Below are positions 42,704 through 51,611 of a stretch of DNA of 64,000 nt, in pieces (position 1 is the first letter of the stretch; the number at the start of each line of letters is the position of its first letter). Location: the IMG/VR virus record IMGVR_UViG_3300030202_003189, positions 22,739-86,738 of that record. One strand, 5' to 3'. Under the pieces are notes generated by a model. It ran no database searches. It was not told where the DNA came from and was given only the letters and a program-made list of their open reading frames with translations. The DNA comes from a virus. The position numbers and the translations under genes were made by a program.

Positions 42704-44341
42704 ATGGGTAGACAAAAATATAATAAAAGAAATCATATAGAAAAATCCAATATAATTTTGGAAAATAATTACTCTAAGAGTAAAGGGTTATTAACTGAAC
42801 AACAAGCAACACTGGCTTGGTCATGTAATGGGTCACAACTAGTTAGTCATAGTTTTGATGCTAACATGGTACAACTTGGATTTACTGGTTATTGGGCCTC
42901 TGCATCGGGAGCGTTGCCTGTAATATTTGAGGCACAACTACCAACCGGTCCCGGAACTCCTACAATGATAAACCAAGGTTTATATAATCAACCAGACGTT
43001 ACATTAAGTTTTACGGGACCACAACCATCATTAGTGACTAACAACCAAGCATGGTTTCCAGATGATTATCCTGGTTTTATGGCACCAGGCGTTATGCAGG
43101 GTATTGTAGGAGATATATGTGCTAGTGGTGGAACAATAACAAATGATACAGATTGTTACGATTGTGTAAACGGAGTACCAACTGTAGTAGAAATTATAGG
43201 ACCTAATTCATCTTGGTGTCAAAATGTACCAGGTGGTCCACAATGTGGAACTGATTGTACCTTAATACCTATGAATGCTGTAGGTGGAGTACTTCAATTC
43301 CCTCTAGTAAACGACCCTAACCTAGCTTGTGGACAAAACCAAGCAGATTGGTGGTGTCCAACAGGAGTAGCAGGACCAGGTCCTTGTATACAATCACCAA
43401 CAAACCCTCAACCAGGAATGGCAACAGGACCTTATCCAGATCAACAAACTTGTGACGCTCAATGTGGCGGAATCGGACAAGTATCTGGTTGTTTAGATCC
43501 AAATTTACCAAATTATGACCCTAATGCAACTTTAGACTGTTCAGGAAATCCACAACCAGCGGCTGGATACGGAGATACTAATTGTTGTGGTATGCCACCA
43601 CCGCCACCACCAAGTGGAGGTTGTATGGAATTATGGGTAACCAAATGTGCAGGAACTAGTCCTGGACACCAAATTGGACAATCAAATCTTCATTTCCCAT
43701 GTCCAATGGTAGATGGATCATTTGCAGACCCAACTCTTGTTGGACAAGAAGTTGGTATAGACCCATCATCAGGACAAGGAGGAGATGACGTATATACGGT
43801 AGATGTGGTTAACCCAAACCCTAATTACCCGTCACAATATACACCAAATTCTTATCTAACAACTAATGTTAGTTGTACAACAAATCCAGCTAATGCTTCA
43901 TGTGATTTTTCATGGACTAGTTCTTGTGCACAACAACACTTAAATACAGGAGGACAAAATTCTTGGCAGAATTTCCTTGACCTACGAGAAACCGGTTTTA
44001 ATGGGGCGGGATGTCAACATCTACAAAATGTAGTAAATTGGACAACTGACCAGTTAAATTCAGGAGTTACTGGAGCAGGTGCACCATTAACCCCGAATCA
44101 AATAGCTAGAAAAACAGAACAGAGAGACTGGGCACAATGTCAAGCGGCGGAGTGTGGATGTAGTACACTTAATCTCCCAGCATTAACAGGAGGACCAACA
44201 CCACCTCCACCAACAGATCCAGATTTAATCGATCCTGAAGTACCTACAGATAAACCAAAAAAACCAAAACCAGGTGAAGAAGGAGGATTAAATGAACAGT
44301 TTACTAGAATGAAAGAACTGTGGAAGTACAATAAACTATAA
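42704..44341 (+). CDS. large Cys-rich putative virion protein, LLTE/Q leader
   Basis: 545 aa. Long basic leader (GRQKYNKRNHIEKSN and on) ending KGLLTEQQ (E32). The sequence after the site, QATLAWSCNG, is also seen in the 16173 product. About 25 Cys are spread through Gly/Pro/Asn-rich regions. One unit (SGCLDPNLPNYDPNAT) resembles the 10283 repeats. The C-terminal third carries the hairpin signature GAGCQHLQNVVNW ... ARKTEQRDWAQCQAAECGC. The last residues, LNEQFTRMKELWKYNKL, form a leader-like helix at the C-terminus. The role is unknown; internal head or decoration protein is my best guess. A terminator follows. Confidence 0.72.
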   Translation: MGRQKYNKRNHIEKSNIILENNYSKSKGLLTEQQATLAWSCNGSQLVSHSFDANMVQLGFTGYWASASGALPVIFEAQLPTGPGTPTMINQGLYNQPDVTLSFTGPQPSLVTNNQAWFPDDYPGFMAPGVMQGIVGDICASGGTITNDTDCYDCVNGVPTVVEIIGPNSSWCQNVPGGPQCGTDCTLIPMNAVGGVLQFPLVNDPNLACGQNQADWWCPTGVAGPGPCIQSPTNPQPGMATGPYPDQQTCDAQCGGIGQVSGCLDPNLPNYDPNATLDCSGNPQPAAGYGDTNCCGMPPPPPPSGGCMELWVTKCAGTSPGHQIGQSNLHFPCPMVDGSFADPTLVGQEVGIDPSSGQGGDDVYTVDVVNPNPNYPSQYTPNSYLTTNVSCTTNPANASCDFSWTSSCAQQHLNTGGQNSWQNFLDLRETGFNGAGCQHLQNVVNWTTDQLNSGVTGAGAPLTPNQIARKTEQRDWAQCQAAECGCSTLNLPALTGGPTPPPPTDPDLIDPEVPTDKPKKPKPGEEGGLNEQFTRMKELWKYNKL

Positions 44342-44347
44342 ACATTA

Positions 44348-44372
44348 GAAAAACCCCAATCGGGGTTTTTTT
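44348..44372 (+). terminator. rho-independent terminator
   Basis: AAACCCC-AAT-CGGGGTTT stem with a T-run, just after the 42704 gene. Confidence 0.85.
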
Positions 44373-44432
44373 ATTCAATAATATTTCATAATATTAAGTA
44401 TCAATAACACTTAGAGAAAAAGAATATGAAAA

Positions 44433-44864
44433 ATGAAATTAGGAAAAGAATTATCTTTGAAAACGGAAAAACCATTCAAAATATATATTGGAACGGTCAA
44501 TAATAAAGAACCAAGAACCTTGTACATGGTTCTATCTAGCTGGGTTGAACCTCTACAAGATTTAGAAAACTACCAACCACACTTAAATAAAATTACAAAA
44601 AACATTAAACGGTTCCTAAGTGAAGTGGTACCTAAAGAAAGTTTCAATAAAGAAAAGATAATTGTAGACTTCGACTTACGTTCATCAGGTATAACAAAAA
44701 ATAAAAAGTCTTTTATGTCATGTGAGGTGACACTTTTTCAAAAGGAACTACGAAAGATAAACTCCCCATCAGTTATTATGGAACTTCAATGGTTATCAAC
44801 TAAATTAATCGGAGAGGTTTTCGAGCCGGATATTGGATTTAGGTACCACTTAAATAAAAAATAA
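44433..44864 (+). CDS. hypothetical protein (143 aa)
   Basis: Unrecognised; alpha/beta composition. Starts KLGKELSLKTEKPFKIYIGT; a strand-rich middle with IIVDFDLRSSGITKNKKSF; ends DIGFRYHLNKK. No leader, no membrane segment, no cysteine cluster apart from one Cys. Enclosed by two terminators, so it is transcribed alone; its promoter would lie in 44373-44432, where a weak TATTTCATA-like sequence is seen. Its isolated position inside the head region suggests a late insertion. Confidence 0.62.
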   Translation: MKLGKELSLKTEKPFKIYIGTVNNKEPRTLYMVLSSWVEPLQDLENYQPHLNKITKNIKRFLSEVVPKESFNKEKIIVDFDLRSSGITKNKKSFMSCEVTLFQKELRKINSPSVIMELQWLSTKLIGEVFEPDIGFRYHLNKK

Positions 44865-44878
44865 TAAATAACTAACAT

Positions 44879-44907
44879 AAAACCCACTCTGGTGGGTTTT
44901 ATTTTTT
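44879..44907 (+). terminator. rho-independent terminator
   Basis: AAAACCCAC-TCT-GTGGGTTTT stem followed by a T-rich run, 14 nt after the stop at 44864. Confidence 0.85.
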
Positions 44908-44915
44908 CCCCCTTA

Positions 44916-44941
44916 TATTTATAATAAAAACAATATTTATT
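44916..44941 (+). promoter_or_regulatory. two tandem late-type octamers before the prohead protease
   Basis: TATTTATA at 44916-44923 and TATTTATT at 44934-44941, the latter 3 nt before the ATG at 44945. Two starts, one with a short leader and one leaderless, are possible. Confidence 0.6.
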
Positions 44942-44944
44942 AAT

Positions 44945-45634
44945 ATGGAACTTAAATTATTAAAAGAAGGTGAGGTAGGTTATGGGTTATTAGTAGAAAA
45001 GGATTCTGGTTATATTTCACCACAAACTACAGAGAATAAAAAAATTATAAAAGAAATGAATGAGATGGGTACTAGTTATGGACCTATCCAAATGGTTGCT
45101 GTCCTACAGAAATGTGGTGTACAAAATAGAAACGGAAGAGTTTATCCAGAAAACATTCTAAGAAAAGAAGTAGATAAACATCAGGAAGTAATACAGAATG
45201 GTAGGGCGATTTCAGAACTAAATCATCCTGACTCTTCTATTATTGATTTGGAGAGAACGTCACATAAGTTGGACGAAACTTGGTGGGATGGTAATACCTT
45301 AATGGGAAAACTAACTTTGATAACTTCACCAGCTTACGAATCTAATGGTACTGCAACTACACCAGGAGATTTGGCCGCTAATTTACTAAGACATGGAGTA
45401 CAGTTAGGTATTTCATCTAGAGGGGTAGGGTCCTTATCAAATGTAGGAGGACAGAATATGGTACAAGATGATTTTGAATTAATTTGTTTTGATTTGGTCT
45501 CGTCTCCGTCAACACCAGGGGCCTACCTATTCAATCAGGTTGAAGAAGCGAAACCTTATGTGGAATCAAGAAGACCACAAAAAATAATGGAGTCAAAATT
45601 AGACGAAACAATTAAAAATTTCTTAAAAGATTAA
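44945..45634 (+). CDS. prohead core serine protease (T4 gp21-like)
   Basis: 229 aa, the normal size. Herpesvirus-assemblin-type fold inferred from NRNGRVYPENIL (about 60), ELNHPDSS (catalytic His, about 97), GKLTLITSPAYES (about 120-135) and GISSRGVGSL (catalytic Ser, about 158). In T4 this enzyme matures the capsid, scaffold and internal proteins by cleaving after (I/L)xE. Many products in this window have such sites, including the capsid protein (LINE/Q). It is the obvious candidate to process them all. Its own N-terminus KLLKEGE has a similar sequence, possibly self-cleaved. Confidence 0.9.
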   Translation: MELKLLKEGEVGYGLLVEKDSGYISPQTTENKKIIKEMNEMGTSYGPIQMVAVLQKCGVQNRNGRVYPENILRKEVDKHQEVIQNGRAISELNHPDSSIIDLERTSHKLDETWWDGNTLMGKLTLITSPAYESNGTATTPGDLAANLLRHGVQLGISSRGVGSLSNVGGQNMVQDDFELICFDLVSSPSTPGAYLFNQVEEAKPYVESRRPQKIMESKLDETIKNFLKD

Positions 45635-45638
45635 AATT

Positions 45639-46850
45639 ATGAGTAATAGAATTAGAAAAGCAAAATATGACAATATGGTAAAATTAAATAGAACTCTATT
45701 GTCAGAAGAGAACCTAAACATCAATAATGAGCCAGATGTAGAAGAATATATAGGTTTAGAAGAAGAGAATCATGATTATGGAGGAACACCTCCATATACA
45801 AAAAAGACTAAAGGTAAAAAACTAAATGAAGGATGTGGTTGTGGAGAATCAAAAGAAACAAGTGAAAAGTCATATATGGCGGCATCACAGTTACATAGTA
45901 TTTCTAATAAAGCAGAAGACATGTATAATAAATTAGAAAAAGATGAGGTCTTAGATGATTGGGTTGAAAGTCACTTAGCCAAAATTGATCAAATGATGGA
46001 TAGTGTTAGTGATTCATTTAATCATCACGAATCAAAAGATGCTGGTGATATGGGTACAGGTGGATGTCCTCCAGGTCATCATTGGTGTGCGGCGTCTGAT
46101 TCATGTAGATCAGATGATGCCCCACAAATCGAACCTATGACTTTAATGGGAGCAGATGTGATTAACTTAGAAGAATCAATTAGAAGAAAATTAAACTTAA
46201 GTGAACAAACAAATCCATTCGCTGGTGGTGGTTCAGGACCAAATTGGGCTGCGGCTGAAGCTGCTTGGACTGATTGGAACGCTTCAAATCAAACAGGAGC
46301 CCCTGAACCGGATGCAACTTTTTTATCTAATATGGATGGTAAAGGTTGTGGATTTTACCAAAAACGTTTAGACGCTCAAGTAAATTCTTTTGTTAACAAT
46401 TTTGGTGGTAGTTTTGGTGCTGGTTCAAACGCTTCAAATGCACAACATCAAGGTCAAAACCCAGCTTGGCAGAGTCAAAAATATGCTAGAATAATGTGGT
46501 TATCAGACGCGGTATATAATTGTAACAATTCTAATACTACAGGAGGTTCTTTAACTACTACTTCTAGTGCTCAAGAATCTAATGCAAATTGTTTCTATAC
46601 TTTCCTTAATGACCCAGCAAATGACCCATTACTTACTAACGCAGTATGTCCTAATGGTAATCAAGCAATAAAACCAAATAATATGGAACAAACTAAATTT
46701 AGGTGGCAATCAATATCCGACTGTCAAATGTTAAATACCAAAATAGCAAAAATGTTAAATTTGGCACAAACCACAACAGGGTGTGAACAGGTTAGGAAAT
46801 CTGCAAAACATGAGTATTTGGTTGAATTAAGACAAAGTTGTTGTAATTAA
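45639..46850 (+). CDS. Cys-hairpin family protein, LLSE leader
   Basis: 403 aa. The basic leader SNRIRKAKYDNMVKLNRTLL ends LLSE (E23). A second site, LNLSEQTNP, lies near residue 188 and could release the C-terminal domain, as proposed for 8628. That domain has GKGCGFYQKRLDAQVNSF and NPAWQSQKYARIMWL, the clearest example of the family signature, and closes with RQSCCN. The first half is acidic with CGCG (EGCGCGESK) and CPPGHHWCAASDSC, possibly metal-binding. It lies between protease and scaffold, which strongly suggests head localisation. Confidence 0.73.
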   Translation: MSNRIRKAKYDNMVKLNRTLLSEENLNINNEPDVEEYIGLEEENHDYGGTPPYTKKTKGKKLNEGCGCGESKETSEKSYMAASQLHSISNKAEDMYNKLEKDEVLDDWVESHLAKIDQMMDSVSDSFNHHESKDAGDMGTGGCPPGHHWCAASDSCRSDDAPQIEPMTLMGADVINLEESIRRKLNLSEQTNPFAGGGSGPNWAAAEAAWTDWNASNQTGAPEPDATFLSNMDGKGCGFYQKRLDAQVNSFVNNFGGSFGAGSNASNAQHQGQNPAWQSQKYARIMWLSDAVYNCNNSNTTGGSLTTTSSAQESNANCFYTFLNDPANDPLLTNAVCPNGNQAIKPNNMEQTKFRWQSISDCQMLNTKIAKMLNLAQTTTGCEQVRKSAKHEYLVELRQSCCN

Positions 46851-46851
46851 T

Positions 46852-47628
46852 ATGAATTTAATAGAAAATATAAAAAAAGAATTAAGATTATTAACTGAGC
46901 AAAGCTCTTGGTGGACAACTATGACCTCATGGGCAACAGCAGCAGATGCAGTTAATACTTCAAATGCACCAGCCACTTCAGATCCAAATACTCCTGCAGC
47001 CCCAGGTGTAACAGGTTCATACTCTTCAAATGGTGTGTGTTTTGATTCAGCAGCTAGTACGTGTCAATTAAATAATAGTTTATCTCACACTCAGAAATGG
47101 AATCAATATGTTGCCTGTTTAGATCCTTATGCAACTCCTTGTACTTTAGGTACGAAAGTACAACAGGGGACTCCCGGATATAATTCTCAATACGCAGGAC
47201 AACAGTTATGTATTACACATACCGCTCCCTCCAATGTGACAGGGGGATATTCGCCATATGAAATACTTGAACTTAATTCTCCTGATTGTGCAATTGCATC
47301 AACTCCATGTGACACAACACCATCTTCACCATGTGCACAACAGTGGTTCCAAAACCCTAACGCGACATGGGCATCAACTTGGATAACTAATAGAGATTGT
47401 TCAAATTACAATTGGCCATCAATTAATTTAGAACAACAAGCAATGGATATAATGAATGACCCAACAACTCCAAACCCACAAAGTGGTCCTTTTAATAATT
47501 GGAATGACATATGGTCAGCAGGTAACGTCGCATGGCCAAATACTACAGGAGCTCCTAAAACCCAATTCATTGCAAAAATGGCGAAAGCTAAATATGCGCA
47601 ATGTCAAATACAAGCATGTAACTGTTAA
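46852..47628 (+). CDS. Cys-hairpin family protein, LLTE/Q leader
   Basis: 258 aa. The leader NLIENIKKELRLLTEQSS ends LLTE/Q (E16). The body is Ser/Thr/Ala/Pro/Asn-rich and without charge for long stretches, with 13 or more Cys (CQLNNSLSHTQKW, CITHTAPSN). It closes with the family signature FIAKMAKAKYAQCQIQACNC. The neighbour at 47632 has a nearly identical leader, so leader peptides have been duplicated independently of the bodies. Starts 1 nt after the previous stop. Confidence 0.73.
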   Translation: MNLIENIKKELRLLTEQSSWWTTMTSWATAADAVNTSNAPATSDPNTPAAPGVTGSYSSNGVCFDSAASTCQLNNSLSHTQKWNQYVACLDPYATPCTLGTKVQQGTPGYNSQYAGQQLCITHTAPSNVTGGYSPYEILELNSPDCAIASTPCDTTPSSPCAQQWFQNPNATWASTWITNRDCSNYNWPSINLEQQAMDIMNDPTTPNPQSGPFNNWNDIWSAGNVAWPNTTGAPKTQFIAKMAKAKYAQCQIQACNC

Positions 47629-47631
47629 ACT

Positions 47632-48057
47632 ATGAATTTAAGAAAAAACATAAAAAAACAATTACGTCTATTAAAAGAAACGGATGATAGACCAGACAAT
47701 TGGAGAGAACTACCAGGATATAATCCTGATGCTTTTTATCCGATAACGAATTATGGTGATGATGATTTAAGGTTAGAACCTGAGGATGACGATACTTCTT
47801 CTAGACTACCAGCTCATTTCTATGAGGATGATTATGATTTAGATGAGGGGGACTTAGATGAAATTTTTGACGAAACTCAAAGAGGAGACAGGGTTAGATA
47901 TTTCGTAGACGTTTATTATGATACTATGTTACCAAGTTCTGGAAATGCAGAAAAAGATAAAGTTTTGGCGGAAAAAATTGCTAGAGCTGATCTTCGTAGT
48001 CTTAAAAATCGAGAGTATATTATAGGACCTGTAGAATTAAGAGGATACTATAATTAA
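47632..48057 (+). CDS. acidic putative head protein, leader duplicated from 46852
   Basis: 141 aa. Leader NLRKNIKKQLRLLKETDD differs from that of the upstream gene at only a few positions, but the following sequence is unrelated: Asp/Glu/Tyr-rich (DDDLRLEPEDDDTSSR, EDDYDLDEGDLDEIFD), then a folded-looking end (RVRYFVDVYYDTMLPSSGN ... YIIGPVELRGYYN). This is direct evidence that the leader is a mobile module. Confidence 0.7.
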   Translation: MNLRKNIKKQLRLLKETDDRPDNWRELPGYNPDAFYPITNYGDDDLRLEPEDDDTSSRLPAHFYEDDYDLDEGDLDEIFDETQRGDRVRYFVDVYYDTMLPSSGNAEKDKVLAEKIARADLRSLKNREYIIGPVELRGYYN

Positions 48058-48108
48058 TATTTACTGACAAAATTTCATGTGAACACGTCTTTTTTATGTT
48101 CTCAGGTA

Positions 48109-48116
48109 TATTTATT
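48109..48116 (+). promoter_or_regulatory. late-type promoter TATTTATT with 70-nt structured leader (scaffold)
   Basis: TATTTATT lies 70 nt before the scaffold start at 48187. The intervening sequence contains two small hairpins (48121-48136 AACTCC-CTAC-GGAGTT and 48144-48155 ACGC-TTTT-GCGT), so this mRNA, unlike most here, would have a structured 5' UTR; the first hairpin with its short T-rich tail may also act as a terminator for the upstream genes. Confidence 0.45.
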
Positions 48117-48186
48117 AAAAAACTCCCTACGGAGTTCTTTACGCTTTTGCGTATATTAATAACAAAGATTAAAAAAATTAAGTCAA

Positions 48187-49596
48187 ATGGCAGAAAAATC
48201 TTTAGTAGAACAAGCTCTTCTTGAAGCGAAAACAATCGAGGAATCAGTTAAGAGGAGTGCAAAAGAAATACTACCTTCAGTTTTGAAGAAAGAAATTAAC
48301 GACCTAGTAAAAGAATCCATCAACGAAGTTGATGAGATTGATTTAGATTCAGACACACTTGACATTACTGACGATGAAATGGACATGGATATGGAACCAA
48401 TAAGTGGTGACATGGATATGGGTATGGATTCAATTGAATTAGACTTGACAGCGTCATCAGATGATGAAGTTATGAAAGTATTCAAAAAAATGGGCCCAGA
48501 AGACGAAATCGAAGTTGTAAAGACTGGCGATGGCGTAACGCTTACAGATGGTAATGAAGAGTATGAGATAAAAAACGTTTCAGAAGGAAAAAAGAACGAA
48601 CCAATTTATGAAATTGAATTGGACGACGACATGATGGAAATGGAAGACATGGATGAAATGGAAGACATGGACGAAATGGAAGACGACATGATGGAAGGAC
48701 ACCATGGAATGAAAAAGGGAGACCAATCAAAAACTCGTAGTGATTATAAAAACTACAAAGGGACTGATAAAGGATACCACGGTAAAACTGGAGCTTCACA
48801 TGGTGATCAAGGACATCCTGATGACTTTATGACTGAATACGATGACATGGATGAAATGTATGGTGGTAAAAAAGGCGATGAGTCTAAAAGTCACAGAGAT
48901 TACATGGATGAAATGCATAGTAAAAAACGTCATATGGAAATGCACGACGAACAAATGTATGAAATTGAACTTGATGAGGAGGACGATTTAGAAGAAGGAA
49001 CAGCTAGAAGTCACGCAAAAGGACAAAGAGCATCTTCTGGTGAAAGAAAAGGCTCCCCAAAACCAAGTGCAATTCCAAATAAAGCTCTTTACAAAAAGAA
49101 CATAAAGGAATCAAGAAAACCACAAAGAACAATTTCACCAAGAGTTATTAAGGAAAACAAAGCGTTAAGAGGTACGTTGGCTAAGTATGGTGACGAAGTT
49201 AAGACTCTAAAAGGAAAGAATGAAGAATATAGAAAAGCTCTTTCTTTATTTAGAGAAAAACTAAACGAAGTTGCAGTATTTAATTCAAATTTAGCTTACA
49301 CAACAAAATTGTTTACTGATCACTCAACAACAAAGAAAGAAAAGTTAAATATACTTTCTAGATTTGATGAGGTTAATTCATTAAAAGAATCTAAGTCTCT
49401 TTACAAACAAATAAATTCTGAAGTTGGTACAGGTAAATCATCTGCAAGACTTAAAGAAGTTATTTCTCGTAAAGGTGGAACTAAGGTTATAACAGAAAGT
49501 AATAATAGTGCTAATAATAGTACTATAAGAGAAAATAAAGTTTACCAAGATCCTCAAATGAAAAGAATGATGGATCTAATGAGTAAAATAAAATAA
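48187..49596 (+). CDS. prohead scaffold protein (T4 gp22-like)
   Basis: 469 aa. Identified by position (after protease, before capsid) and character: acidic, Met/Asp/Glu-rich middle with repeats (MEDMDEMEDMDEMEDD; MDEM) and DYMDEMHSKKRHMEMH, a basic Ser/Lys segment (about 280-320), a helical C-terminal domain (RALSLFREKLNEVAVF-type) and the terminal QMKRMMDLMSKIK. Numerous (I/L)xE sites fit degradation by the prohead protease. The last helix resembles the LMG-type leaders of putative cargo, so leader and scaffold end may share a binding site on the shell or form a coiled coil with each other. Confidence 0.82.
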   Translation: MAEKSLVEQALLEAKTIEESVKRSAKEILPSVLKKEINDLVKESINEVDEIDLDSDTLDITDDEMDMDMEPISGDMDMGMDSIELDLTASSDDEVMKVFKKMGPEDEIEVVKTGDGVTLTDGNEEYEIKNVSEGKKNEPIYEIELDDDMMEMEDMDEMEDMDEMEDDMMEGHHGMKKGDQSKTRSDYKNYKGTDKGYHGKTGASHGDQGHPDDFMTEYDDMDEMYGGKKGDESKSHRDYMDEMHSKKRHMEMHDEQMYEIELDEEDDLEEGTARSHAKGQRASSGERKGSPKPSAIPNKALYKKNIKESRKPQRTISPRVIKENKALRGTLAKYGDEVKTLKGKNEEYRKALSLFREKLNEVAVFNSNLAYTTKLFTDHSTTKKEKLNILSRFDEVNSLKESKSLYKQINSEVGTGKSSARLKEVISRKGGTKVITESNNSANNSTIRENKVYQDPQMKRMMDLMSKIK

Positions 49597-49621
49597 CACA
49601 TTTATAAAAAATAATTAAAAA

Positions 49622-51559
49622 ATGGGACAATTATTAAATTCAGGACAAGTTGGAAACATTGGAACTAATTCAATGAAACTTATCCGTGAGGATGTAATCA
49701 ATAAATGGGACAAACTAGGTTTCCTAGATGGTCTTAATGGTTACTCTAAAGACAACGTTGCTCAATTATTTGAGAACCAAGCTTCTTATCTAATTAACGA
49801 GCAAACAACATCAACTGACTCAGGTTCATTCGAAACAGTTGTATTCCCAATCGTAAGGAGAGTATTCTCTAAACTTTTGGCTAACGATATTGTTTCTGTA
49901 CAAGCACTTAACTTACCAATTGGTAAATTATTCTACTTTGTACCGGAAATATCTACTAACAGACCAGGATTCAACGCTGGTGGATTTGACGCGTCAACTC
50001 CTTCATCAGTTGATTTATATGACCAATTCTATGAAGGTAGAACTGGAGATCCAGAAGGAGGATTATTTGATGCTTCAAGAGGACTTGCAACTGTAAATAT
50101 CATTAGACCTTCAGGAGCTGGAGCTGCTGCTAACGGTAACATCGGTTTATACGACTCTTCAGGAGCGTTCTCTGCAGCAACTGAGGATATGGATACTAGA
50201 GATCACAGATACATCGTATTAAAAATCGATTCTGCTACTTTAGTTACTACTGGAACTATGGTAGGTGCTGATGGTCAATTGGCTGATACTGAAGCTTTCT
50301 TAGCTTCATTAAACATCTACTTAACAGGATCTACAACTTCTGCTTCTGCAGCTGATTTAGCGGCATCTATCGGAACTACTTATGGTATGCCATGTAACGT
50401 TTCTGATTCAGTAACTGCAAACACTTACTTAAGAGCTACTGGTATTGTTGGAAATAATGGAGATGGTATATTTACACAAGTTGGTAATACTACTGGTGTA
50501 CTTTCAGGAGGTACTAGACTTAAGTACAGAATGATTACACAAAAGTATGGTCAAGGTATTGTTGATTCTGCTGGTGATTTATATGTTGAGGTAGACTTCG
50601 GTTGTCCAGCATGTCCAGACTGTCAAACTGTTGCTGGTAGAGGTTATGGTAATCCAGGTACTGCGGCAGGTGTTGGGGCTACTGTACCAAATACTTTTAT
50701 TACTGCTGATGGTGCGGCTGAGGCTTTAGGTGCGGCTAATAACGGAGCACAAAAACATGGTTTAGCTGTTGAGTTTAAGAACTACGCAACTTTAGAATTA
50801 GAAGACAACATGGCTGAGGTAACTTTCAGATTGGATTCTGTAACTGTAGCGGTAACAGAAAGAAAATTAAGAGCTACTTGGTCTCCGGAACTTGCACAAG
50901 ACGTTTCTGCATTCCATAACATTGATGCTGAGGCTGAATTAACAGCTTTATTATCAGAACAAGTTGCTGCTGAGATTGATAGAGAAATCTTGAAAGACCT
51001 TAGAAATGGTGCGGCTTGGTCATTAAGATGGGACGCTAACGGATGGAAAAGATCTAATAACGCTCAAGGTTACGCAGCTTATACTCAAAAAGATTGGAAT
51101 CAAACGTTAATTACTACAATTAACCAATTATCTGCACAAATACATAAATCAACACTTAGAGGTGGTGCTAACTGGATCGTATGTTCAGCTGAAGCTTCTG
51201 CTATCTTTGATGATTTAGAGTATTTCCACGTTTCTAACGCGGCTCCAGATCAAGATTCTTATAACATGGGTATTGAGAAAGTTGGTTCTTTATCAGGTAG
51301 ATATACTGTATATAGAGACCCTTACTTCCCAGCTGGTTCAGTTTTAGTTGGACATAAAGGAAAATCATTACTAGATACTGGTTATGTTTACGCTCCTTAT
51401 GTACCGTTACAACTTACACCAACTATGTATAACCCTTTCAATTTTGCTCCTATCAAAGGAATCATGACTAGATACGCTAAGAAAATGGTCAACAACAGAT
51501 TCTATGGTAAGATTACTATTGATGGAATACAAACGTTCTCTGTTAATGAGTTAAGATAA
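49622..51559 (+). CDS. major capsid protein (T4 gp23-like)
   Basis: 645 aa, longer than T4 gp23 (521). The N-terminus is typical (KDNVAQLFENQASYLINEQ), with LINE/Q at residue 60 equivalent to the T4 maturation site at about 65. VVFPIVRRVFSKLLANDIVSVQALNLPIG matches the HK97-fold start in pieces (VFPIVRRVF; VQALNLPIGK). The extra length is a Gly/Ala/Thr-rich insert at about 120-360, containing CPACPDC at residues 328-334, absent from T4. YRDPYFPAGSVLVGHKG and YAPYVPLQLTPTMYNP near the C-terminus are standard gp23 signatures. Codon use looks optimised, as expected for the most abundant product. A strong terminator follows. Confidence 0.95.
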   Translation: MGQLLNSGQVGNIGTNSMKLIREDVINKWDKLGFLDGLNGYSKDNVAQLFENQASYLINEQTTSTDSGSFETVVFPIVRRVFSKLLANDIVSVQALNLPIGKLFYFVPEISTNRPGFNAGGFDASTPSSVDLYDQFYEGRTGDPEGGLFDASRGLATVNIIRPSGAGAAANGNIGLYDSSGAFSAATEDMDTRDHRYIVLKIDSATLVTTGTMVGADGQLADTEAFLASLNIYLTGSTTSASAADLAASIGTTYGMPCNVSDSVTANTYLRATGIVGNNGDGIFTQVGNTTGVLSGGTRLKYRMITQKYGQGIVDSAGDLYVEVDFGCPACPDCQTVAGRGYGNPGTAAGVGATVPNTFITADGAAEALGAANNGAQKHGLAVEFKNYATLELEDNMAEVTFRLDSVTVAVTERKLRATWSPELAQDVSAFHNIDAEAELTALLSEQVAAEIDREILKDLRNGAAWSLRWDANGWKRSNNAQGYAAYTQKDWNQTLITTINQLSAQIHKSTLRGGANWIVCSAEASAIFDDLEYFHVSNAAPDQDSYNMGIEKVGSLSGRYTVYRDPYFPAGSVLVGHKGKSLLDTGYVYAPYVPLQLTPTMYNPFNFAPIKGIMTRYAKKMVNNRFYGKITIDGIQTFSVNELR

Positions 51560-51582
51560 GTATTTCTAAACTTTATATAATG

Positions 51583-51610
51583 AAAAACCCCTCTTCGGAG
51601 GGGTTTTTTT
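51583..51610. terminator. bidirectional terminator between capsid and cysteine synthase genes
   Basis: AAACCCCTC-TTC-GGAGGGGTTT stem with A-run and T-run flanks. It ends the plus-strand head transcript and the minus-strand block that finishes at 51612. Confidence 0.92.
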
Positions 51611-51611
51611 G

